Made by a program: the position numbers and the translations under genes. Of a DNA stretch of 64,000 nt, positions 1 through 5,256 are shown in pieces (the stretch's first letter is position 1; each line of letters opens with the position of its first letter). Source of the stretch: Parazoarcus communis (GTDB lineage: Bacteria > Pseudomonadota > Gammaproteobacteria > Burkholderiales > Rhodocyclaceae); assembly GCF_003111665.1 (NCBI RefSeq), contig NZ_CP022188.1:2170001-2234000 (forward strand), in the 5' to 3' direction. The notes beneath the pieces are model-generated. The model worked only from the letters and a program-made list of their open reading frames with translations, had not been told where the DNA came from and did no database searches.

Positions 1-79
1 CAAGGGCGCAGAGCAGTGCCAGAAGCACGGTACGCCGTCCCCTCGCGTTGCGGGGACGGGGGGCGGTAGAGGCTGACAT
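1..79 (-). CDS. N-terminal fragment of an unidentified protein (runs off the left edge)
   Basis: A reading frame opens with ATG at 79 on the minus strand and continues off the window edge. The 26 visible residues have a basic, proline-rich start (MSASTAPRPRNARGRR) followed by a hydrophobic run (TVLLALLCAL), which would suit a signal peptide or membrane anchor. It lies 172 bases downstream of exbD in the same direction, so it may continue the iron-uptake operon or be a separate unit. The product cannot be named from this fragment, and it could be a chance frame. Confidence 0.45.
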   Translation of the reverse strand, partial: MSASTAPRPRNARGRRTVLLALLCAL

Positions 80-251
80 GAAACTCCCGGAAACGGCATT
101 CGCCTGGAACAGACCGCATTGCGTGCAAAAAGGTCACCGAGCAGGATCATCGATGTGGTCCTTTGTGCCCATATTGTATTGCATGCAGTTCGGCCTGTTG
201 GCCCGGTGCTCCGACTGGCTCGGCAGCAGCGGGCGGGCCCGCGCCACGCCT
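80..251. other. Intergenic gap downstream of exbD
   Basis: No gene is seen here. On the minus strand a TACAAT hexamer (178 to 173) could be a -10 element for the gene starting at 79, but no good -35 box is visible at the right distance. No clear intrinsic terminator follows exbD; only short GC-rich inverted repeats without a T-run are present. Confidence 0.3.
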
Positions 252-668
252 CTACTTGGGCGGTACGGTGATGAAACCCATTTTCTCGATGCCGGCCTCG
301 CGCGCTGCCGACATCACTTCGGCCAGTACCTGATAGCGTGTGTTCTGATCCGCGCGCAGGTGCAGTTCGGGCTGAGGGCTTTGCGCAGCTGCCGCCTGCA
401 GGCGCAGGGCCAGGTCAGCGTCCGGCAAAGGCTCGTCGTTCCAGAACAGGCCGCCGTTGGCGTCAAGCGCGAGGGTGACGGTGTCCGGCTTCTCCGTATT
501 CGGCGCACTGGACGCCTGAGGCAGGTCGATCTTGACCGAGTGGGTCAGCAGCGGTGCGGTGATCATGAATACGATCAGCAGGACGAGCATTACGTCGATC
601 AGCGGAACCATGTTGATCTCGCTGGTCGGCATCCGTTCGTTACCTTGATCGAAGCTGCCGAAGGCCAT
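252..668 (-). CDS. exbD: ExbD, TonB-system energy-transducing protein
   Basis: A 138-residue protein of the ExbD/TolR family. With ExbB it forms the inner-membrane proton channel that energises TonB for uptake of ferric siderophores and haem through outer-membrane receptors. The N-terminus is cytoplasmic, and the single membrane helix starts at the family motif INMVPLIDVMLVLLIVFMIT, which includes the conserved membrane Asp. A periplasmic domain follows. I chose the ATG at 668 because its first base is also the last base of the exbB stop codon (TAATG), which implies translational coupling. The longer upstream frame lies inside exbB and has no family similarity. Confidence 0.93.
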   Translation of the reverse strand: MAFGSFDQGNERMPTSEINMVPLIDVMLVLLIVFMITAPLLTHSVKIDLPQASSAPNTEKPDTVTLALDANGGLFWNDEPLPDADLALRLQAAAAQSPQPELHLRADQNTRYQVLAEVMSAAREAGIEKMGFITVPPK

Positions 669-1417
669 TACGCGGCCTCCGTCGATGGCAGCCGTGCAGC
701 CTCGGCTCTGGGCTGGGCGCGCCCATTGACCGGCGCGATGCGGGCGCCGGTGCAGAACCACGCGTGCAGGTCGTGTGCGAAGGCGTCGAGCTCGGACAGC
801 TCGACACGGTTGGCGCGCGTGAAGGCGTTGTAGGCGAGGACGGCGGGGATCGCAACGAAGAGGCCGAAGGCCGTCATGATCAGCGCTTCGCCCACCGGGC
901 CGGCGACCTTGTCCAGCGTGGCCATGCCCGACACTGAAATATTGACCAGGGCGTGGTAGATGCCCCAGACCGTGCCAAACAGGCCGATGAAGGGCGCAGT
1001 GGAGCCAATCGAGGCGAGCATGGTCTGGCCGGACTCAAGGCTGGAGGTGGACATCGAAATCGACTTGCGCAGCGCGCGGGTGATGAATTCGTCGGTGTTC
1101 ATCGTTCCGCCGAGGGTTTCCCGGTGGCTGTGCTGACGCAGATGCTCTGCCGCGGCTGCGCCTTGCTGCGCGAGGGCTTCGAACGGTGAGTCGGGTGCCT
1201 GCTCACCAAGGCGTTGCAGACCTGCCTTGAGGTTGGCTGCCGCCCAGAACGCATCCACTGCGCCCTCGCTGCGGCGGGCACGGAGCTGTCGTAATCCGCG
1301 GGTCAGAATCAGGTACCAGCTGGTGATCGACATCAGCAACAGGATCGCCGCAACGGCCCGGATGGCGAGATCGGACTGCGTCCACAGGTGGGCAAGTCCG
1401 AAAACTTGGGTTTCCAT
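668..1417 (-). CDS. exbB: ExbB, TonB-system proton channel subunit (MotA/TolQ/ExbB family)
   Basis: A 249-residue membrane protein of the MotA/TolQ/ExbB family. One membrane helix lies near the N-terminus (about residues 18-38). The family core SIGSTAPFIGLFGTVWGIYHAL and a last helix (AFGLFVAIPAVLAYNAF) lie in the second half. It forms the pentameric part of the proton-motive complex with ExbD that drives TonB. The gene sits two bases after tonB and overlaps exbD by one base, so tonB-exbB-exbD is one unit. TolQ is the main alternative, but tonB next door and the absence of tolR/tolA/tolB favour ExbB. Confidence 0.93.
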   Translation of the reverse strand: METQVFGLAHLWTQSDLAIRAVAAILLLMSITSWYLILTRGLRQLRARRSEGAVDAFWAAANLKAGLQRLGEQAPDSPFEALAQQGAAAAEHLRQHSHRETLGGTMNTDEFITRALRKSISMSTSSLESGQTMLASIGSTAPFIGLFGTVWGIYHALVNISVSGMATLDKVAGPVGEALIMTAFGLFVAIPAVLAYNAFTRANRVELSELDAFAHDLHAWFCTGARIAPVNGRAQPRAEAARLPSTEAA

Positions 1418-1419
1418 GC

Positions 1420-2256
1420 TCAGTTTCCTTCGAGTTTGAATATGATCGGAACCAGTACCGCTGCCTCAATGGCACGTTCGCCCTGTCGAGCGGGAACGAA
1501 GCGCCAGCGCTCCACTGCGCTGCGGGCCGCCTTGTCCAGCCGCTCGGAGCCCGAGCCTTGTGAAATCTCTACAAGCCTGGGCGTGCCGTCAGCCGACACC
1601 ACGACCCGTAGCAGCACCTTGCCTTCTTCGCGCATGCGTCGCGAAAGCTGTGGATACGCAGGCGCAGGGTTGTTGAGGTAGTCGGCATCGAAGCGCGCCA
1701 ACGTCACCGGTGCCGGAGCCGGCGTTGCTGCGGGCGCGGCAGCCTTCACGGGGGCGGTGCTTGGCGCTGCTGCGGGCTGGGGCGAAAGTGCTTCGGGGGC
1801 TGGTGTTGGGGCAGGGGGCGGCGCAGGTTCGGGCGGTGCCGTCTCGATGGCCGTGGGCGACGGCTTGATTGCCGGTTTCGGGGCGGGCTTGACTGCAGGC
1901 CTGGGTGCCGGTCGTGGCGGTGCTTCTGCTGGCTGCGTCACTTTTGCCGGAGGCGGTGGTGCGGGGGGCTGAATCTGCACCGGCGCAGGTGTTTGCGCCT
2001 GAATAAGGGCGATCTCTATGCTTTGAATTTCCGGCGCCTTGGGCGGCACGCTCGCAAGTCGCACCAGCGTCAGAACGCCGCCTACGTGCAGTGCAATGAC
2101 GAGGGCGGCAAGGCCACGACGCTCGCGGCGACTCACGCGCGGGTGTTTAACGGTGTGTCCTGAAGACTGTCTGCGGTCTGCGTGGGACATGTCCGGGGAC
2201 GGTCTTGCCATAGACGGAGTGGAGGGCTGCGATAGTGCGATGGATGCGGCAGTCAT
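1420..2256 (-). CDS. tonB: TonB, periplasm-spanning energy transducer
   Basis: Up to 278 residues. A basic N-terminus (SRRERR) is followed by one membrane anchor (LAALVIALHVGGVLTLV), then a long Pro/Ala/Lys-rich spacer expected to cross the periplasm (about residues 85-180), then a C-terminal TonB domain. That domain has the signatures YPQLSRRMREEGKVLLRVVV and a repeated VERWRFVPAR element. It transmits ExbBD energy to outer-membrane receptors. The start is uncertain: the ATG at 2256 overlaps a minus-strand TATAAT hexamer (2260-2255). If that is a real -10 box, translation would begin at a later ATG (2211 or 2190), still upstream of the anchor. Expression is likely iron-controlled through the hemP promoter. 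Confidence 0.9.
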   Translation of the reverse strand: MTAASIALSQPSTPSMARPSPDMSHADRRQSSGHTVKHPRVSRRERRGLAALVIALHVGGVLTLVRLASVPPKAPEIQSIEIALIQAQTPAPVQIQPPAPPPPAKVTQPAEAPPRPAPRPAVKPAPKPAIKPSPTAIETAPPEPAPPPAPTPAPEALSPQPAAAPSTAPVKAAAPAATPAPAPVTLARFDADYLNNPAPAYPQLSRRMREEGKVLLRVVVSADGTPRLVEISQGSGSERLDKAARSAVERWRFVPARQGERAIEAAVLVPIIFKLEGN

Positions 2257-2328
2257 TATACGTCGGAGCGTTTGGCTTGATGCCGATTAGGGCATGTGAG
2301 AACAGCGCTTGAGGGCTGAGGTGCGGGT

Positions 2329-2472
2329 TCAAGCCATTCCGGGGCTGATCATGAAGTACAGCAGCGCAGCAGCGACCACCAGATAGAGCGTGAAACGACC
2401 GGCGGGAAACGATGGCAGCACGTTGCGGCGAGGGGCGTGCTCGGGAACGTGCGGGGGCGGAAGGAACTGCAT
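2329..2472 (-). CDS. 47-residue single-span membrane protein between bfr and tonB
   Basis: A short frame, ATG at 2472 to TGA at 2329. The protein has a proline-rich, partly basic N-terminal half (MQFLPPPHVPEHAPRRN) and one hydrophobic helix (LYLVVAAALLYFMI) near the C-terminus. A purine-rich GGAAACAAC lies just upstream as a weak ribosome-binding site. It sits 44 bases after bfr and 72 bases before tonB, on the same strand, in an otherwise tightly packed iron operon. I do not recognise the family. The topology resembles tiny accessory proteins of transporter complexes, but a role is only inferred from position. Confidence 0.6.
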   Translation of the reverse strand: MQFLPPPHVPEHAPRRNVLPSFPAGRFTLYLVVAAALLYFMISPGMA

Positions 2473-2516
2473 GGTGTTGTTTCCTTTGTGACGTGCCCGG
2501 GCCGTTCCCGGGAGGC

Positions 2517-2996
2517 TCAGGATGAAGCGTGATCCATCTGGGATTGCAGATAGTTCTGCACGCCCACCTTGTCGATCAGTTCGATCTGGGTTTCGAGGTA
2601 GTCGATGTGCTCTTCGGTATCTTCAAGGATGTGCTCGAAGATCTCGCGTGACACATAGTCCCGACAGGATTCGCAGTAGGCGATGGCTTCAATCAGGTTG
2701 GCGCGCCCGCCTGATTCCAGCGTGAGGTCGCCCTTGAGGCACTCGGGCACGTTTTCGCCGATCAGCAGCTTGTCGAGGTTCTGCATATTGGGCAGTCCTT
2801 CGAGGAAGAGGACGCGCTCGATCAGCATGTCGGCATGCTTCATCTCCTCGATCGACTCTTCGTACTCGTGCTTGCCGAGCCTGCCCAGGCCCCAGTTCTT
2901 GTACATCCGGGCATGCAGGAAGTACTGATTGATCGCGGTGAGCTCGATGCTCAGCTGCCTGTTCAGAAACTGGATGACTTTCTTGTCGCCTTTCAT
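2517..2996 (-). CDS. bfr: Bacterioferritin
   Basis: A 159-residue bacterioferritin, the 24-mer iron-storage ferritin with haem between subunit pairs. Family landmarks are present: ferroxidase residues E18, E51, H54, E94 and H130, and the haem ligand M52 in EEMKHAD. Position 127, a ferroxidase Glu in the E. coli protein, reads Thr here (EDTEEH). The ATG at 2996 overlaps the bfd stop by four bases (ATGA), so both are made from one mRNA: the ferritin with the ferredoxin that helps release its iron. The full length matches the family (about 155-160). Confidence 0.96.
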   Translation of the reverse strand: MKGDKKVIQFLNRQLSIELTAINQYFLHARMYKNWGLGRLGKHEYEESIEEMKHADMLIERVLFLEGLPNMQNLDKLLIGENVPECLKGDLTLESGGRANLIEAIAYCESCRDYVSREIFEHILEDTEEHIDYLETQIELIDKVGVQNYLQSQMDHASS

Positions 2997-3232
2997 ACGG
3001 CCTCCAAGGCTGATGGAAAGATGCTTCGCTGCAGAAGGGTGCCTTGTGCTGCGCGCTGAGCAGTCGTTTCGTCAAGCGCCGTACGCAGGCAGTCACGTGC
3101 GCAGGTGGCACAGCGCCCGCACTCCGCGCTGACGCCCAGTTCGAGGCGCAGGTGTCGCAGGGTCGTTGCACCCTTGCGGACTGCCTCTTCGATATGACTT
3201 TCAGTTACAGCGTTACAGACACAGACATACAT
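2993..3232 (-). CDS. bfd: Bacterioferritin-associated ferredoxin
   Basis: A 79-residue protein of the BFD-like [2Fe-2S] family. The four cluster cysteines are at 4, 6, 38 and 41 (CVC near the start, then ECGRC). Bfd is known to dock on bacterioferritin and pass electrons to the core, so that stored ferric iron leaves as ferrous iron. The overlap with bfr and the location just behind hemP fit induction under iron starvation. The extra C-terminal tail after the Cys region (rich in Ala/Thr/Gln) is slightly longer than in the shortest family members. Confidence 0.94.
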   Translation of the reverse strand: MYVCVCNAVTESHIEEAVRKGATTLRHLRLELGVSAECGRCATCARDCLRTALDETTAQRAAQGTLLQRSIFPSALEAV

Positions 3233-3256
3233 AGTCTAGCCCCGTTTATGGATCCT

Positions 3257-3272
3257 ATCGCCCCGAGGCGAT
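3257..3272 (-). other. Small hairpin directly after the hemP stop codon
   Basis: Perfect 6-bp inverted repeat ATCGCC / GGCGAT around a 4-base loop, immediately behind hemP and 25 bases ahead of bfd. There is no T-run on the minus strand, so it is not a classical terminator. It could stabilise or partly separate the hemP message from bfd-bfr. Confidence 0.4.
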
Positions 3273-3494
3273 CTATTTGGTCAGGATCAGTTTGCCTGCG
3301 CGGGTTGCACGCAGGACGTAGCACATGCCCTCGTGGTCTATCGTGACGCTGAGTTGCCCACCCAGGAGTTCGCTGCTCGAAATCGACCGTGGCGCCAGGG
3401 GCTTCCCGACACTGGCCGGGCCATCACGCATCGCCTGCGTGTCGCCGAAGCTGGCTGTATCAGGGTCGTCTCGGGAGGGACTCCGTGCGTTCAT
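3273..3494 (-). CDS. hemP: Hemin uptake protein HemP
   Basis: A 73-residue HemP-family protein with the C-terminal family signature ISSSELLGGQ, then IDHEGMCYVLRATRAGKLILTK. HemP proteins are small, iron-repressed and linked to haem uptake; in betaproteobacteria HemP has been described as an activator of the haem receptor gene. I chose the ATG at 3494. The alternative ATG at 3527 lies inside the Fur-box palindrome and has no ribosome-binding site. It is the first gene of the hemP-bfd-bfr-tonB-exbB-exbD run. Confidence 0.88.
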   Translation of the reverse strand: MNARSPSRDDPDTASFGDTQAMRDGPASVGKPLAPRSISSSELLGGQLSVTIDHEGMCYVLRATRAGKLILTK

Positions 3495-3509
3495 GAGTCT
3501 GATTTTAGA

Positions 3510-3536
3510 AATAAGAATGATTTGCATTAAATCATT
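3510..3536 (-). promoter_or_regulatory. Fur box upstream of hemP
   Basis: Read on the plus strand, 3516-3536 is AATGATTT-GCATT-AAATCATT, a palindrome with perfect 8-bp arms. Together with the flanking AATAAG from 3510 it forms overlapping 7-1-7-like Fur half-sites. It ends 16-22 bases before the hemP start, a typical position for an iron-dependent repressor site. A minus-strand TAAAAT (3507-3502) next to it may be the -10 element, giving a very short leader. Confidence 0.8.
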
Positions 3537-3611
3537 GCACCGAGCGCAGCGTCAAGGTGTATTTCGTGCAGGCTTGCAAGGGACTGCCGTGCCGCAGCCC
3601 GGCAAGCCTGC

Positions 3612-4061
3612 TCAGGGCAGGCGCAGCAGAATTCTCAACCGGCTGTCGGTGACGTCCGCAGGCAGATAGCCGATCGCGTCTGGCGTTGTCGCCAGCCAGT
3701 CGCGTGCCTGCTGCTGGCTCTCGGCTTCACGCGGGGGGAGGGCGCGTCCGGTGAACACTTGTCGCGACCAGTAGGCACGGGTTTGAATCGGGTTCTTTCC
3801 GGTCAGCAGCAGATACAGGCGGTCGCGTGCCGTGCCCGCGGGCAGGTCGACGAGTTTGACCGGCGTGCCATTCGAGAGGGTCGTCTTGCGTCCAAGATAG
3901 AGTTGCTCGGCTTCGTCGATGGTGAGATTTTCAATCTGTCCTCCCCGAGCTGCAACAAGGTGAATTTCGGCCGCGTTTGCCGCAGATGCCGATCCGCCCG
4001 TCCACGCAAGGGTGAAGAGTACCGGAAGGAGTTTGAGCAGGAGTCGTCTAGAACGTAACAT
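3612..4061 (-). CDS. Small PstS-like periplasmic substrate-binding-type protein
   Basis: 149 residues with a clear signal peptide (basic start, hydrophobic LLLKLLPVLFTLAW, AxA-like ASA/NAA cleavage area). The mature part resembles the first lobe of phosphate-type periplasmic binding proteins: an LTIDEAEQLYLGRKTTLSNGTPV element (residues about 46-67) and a late TTPDAIGYLP motif. True PstS is about twice this length, so this is a single-lobe variant. Its start lies inside the end of the barrel gene (14-base overlap), and it is the third gene of the GGDEF/EAL operon. I infer that it senses or presents a periplasmic ligand for that system. No ABC transporter genes are nearby. Confidence 0.7.
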   Translation of the reverse strand: MLRSRRLLLKLLPVLFTLAWTGGSASAANAAEIHLVAARGGQIENLTIDEAEQLYLGRKTTLSNGTPVKLVDLPAGTARDRLYLLLTGKNPIQTRAYWSRQVFTGRALPPREAESQQQARDWLATTPDAIGYLPADVTDSRLRILLRLP

Positions 4062-5256
4062 CGAGCGCTACACCCAGCATGTTGACCGAACGGTTTCTGA
4101 GCTCCGTAAGCGCCGGATCTCCGCGCGGGAAGAAGCTGTTACCCCAGCTGTTTCCGGTCGATTGAATGTGGCTGAACTCGACCTTCAGGGCTGTGTCACG
4201 GCGGAAGTCCCAGCGTGAGCCCACGGTGATGCTGCGCTGCGCCCCGTTGCGCGAAATCAGAAAACCCTCGAGTGCCGCGGTCTGATAGGGGCCAATGAAG
4301 GGGTCGGTGAATGTGGCCTGAGCGACAGCACGGTCTTGCGTCTGACGCGCGATGGTCACGTAAGGCATGATGTTGCCGAAGCGCCTGCCGAGCGTCAGGT
4401 GCCAGCCGTGGCCGCTATTCACGTAGCGGCTGGCCGTGCGTTTCGCGTATTCGCCGATCAGCAGCCACTCACTGTCATCCCACTGAAAACCGGCGGAGCT
4501 GAAGGTGGTGTAGCCATCGTTGCCAGAGAGTTTTGCGTTGACCTCGGGCGGCATCAGCGACTCGAGGACGGTGAAATTGTCATCGCCCCAGTGCAGCGTC
4601 AGTTGCGATTCGCCATGCCCTACGAAGACCGTCAGCTGCTCGGTGCTCAGGGTCAGGTTGACCCCCATCAGACGTGTCAGGCGCGCACTTCCGCTGCTGT
4701 AAATCGTGATTGAGCTCTGGCCCATATATGGGTGGATCTCAAGGTCGGCAGAACCCACGCGGGTTCGATACAGCAGGTCAATGCCGTTGAGGTCTGTGAA
4801 TGGGTTGAGGCCATACACTTCTGCCGGCGGGCGTATCCACGGATTGGAGATGTTGATGTTGAGTGAATCGGACAGCATGAAAAAGGGAATGCGCATTCGG
4901 CCGAGGCGGACGGTGGCATCCTGCGAGATGCTGTGGCTCAGAAAGGCAAGGGTGGCTCGCGGGTCGTAATTCCCCCTCGGGTTCTCTCTGCTGACCAGCT
5001 GGAGGACGGCGGATGTGCTCGGCGAAAACACCATGTTTGCCTGCACGCCGAGCACGCTGTCGGGGGCAAAATCCGGATTGTCCGAGCCTGGCTGGTCGAT
5101 CCCGAAGTTGGTGAAACGCAGGTCGGACTGACCTGTGAACACCATCCCCAGGGTGCCGAAACCCGATAGCTGAAGCCCAGGAAGCTCGGCGTGAGCGAAG
5201 GTCGCGGATAGCGTCAGCAGGAGTGCGGAACCGAGTGCCGCAAGGCGTCGGGTCAT
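4048..5256 (-). CDS. Outer-membrane beta-barrel (porin-like) protein
   Basis: 402 residues with a signal peptide (LAALGSALLLTLSATFAHA, mature from about residue 24). The rest alternates polar and hydrophobic residues in many short strands (GFGTLGMVF, VLGVQANMVF, TVRLGRMRIPFF) and ends in Phe (LGVALDVTF), as is typical for barrels inserted by the BAM machinery. It has features of porin-like families but I cannot name a substrate. Its ATG overlaps the stop of the GGDEF/EAL gene (ATGA) and its end overlaps the PstS-like gene. It is therefore tied to that signalling operon rather than being a general porin. Confidence 0.72.
   Translation of the reverse strand: MTRRLAALGSALLLTLSATFAHAELPGLQLSGFGTLGMVFTGQSDLRFTNFGIDQPGSDNPDFAPDSVLGVQANMVFSPSTSAVLQLVSRENPRGNYDPRATLAFLSHSISQDATVRLGRMRIPFFMLSDSLNINISNPWIRPPAEVYGLNPFTDLNGIDLLYRTRVGSADLEIHPYMGQSSITIYSSGSARLTRLMGVNLTLSTEQLTVFVGHGESQLTLHWGDDNFTVLESLMPPEVNAKLSGNDGYTTFSSAGFQWDDSEWLLIGEYAKRTASRYVNSGHGWHLTLGRRFGNIMPYVTIARQTQDRAVAQATFTDPFIGPYQTAALEGFLISRNGAQRSITVGSRWDFRRDTALKVEFSHIQSTGNSWGNSFFPRGDPALTELRNRSVNMLGVALDVTF

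Noticed and set aside
1757..1972. Glycine/alanine-rich plus-strand frame
   Set aside because: It is the mirror of the Pro/Ala-rich spacer of TonB on the other strand, not an independent low-complexity gene.
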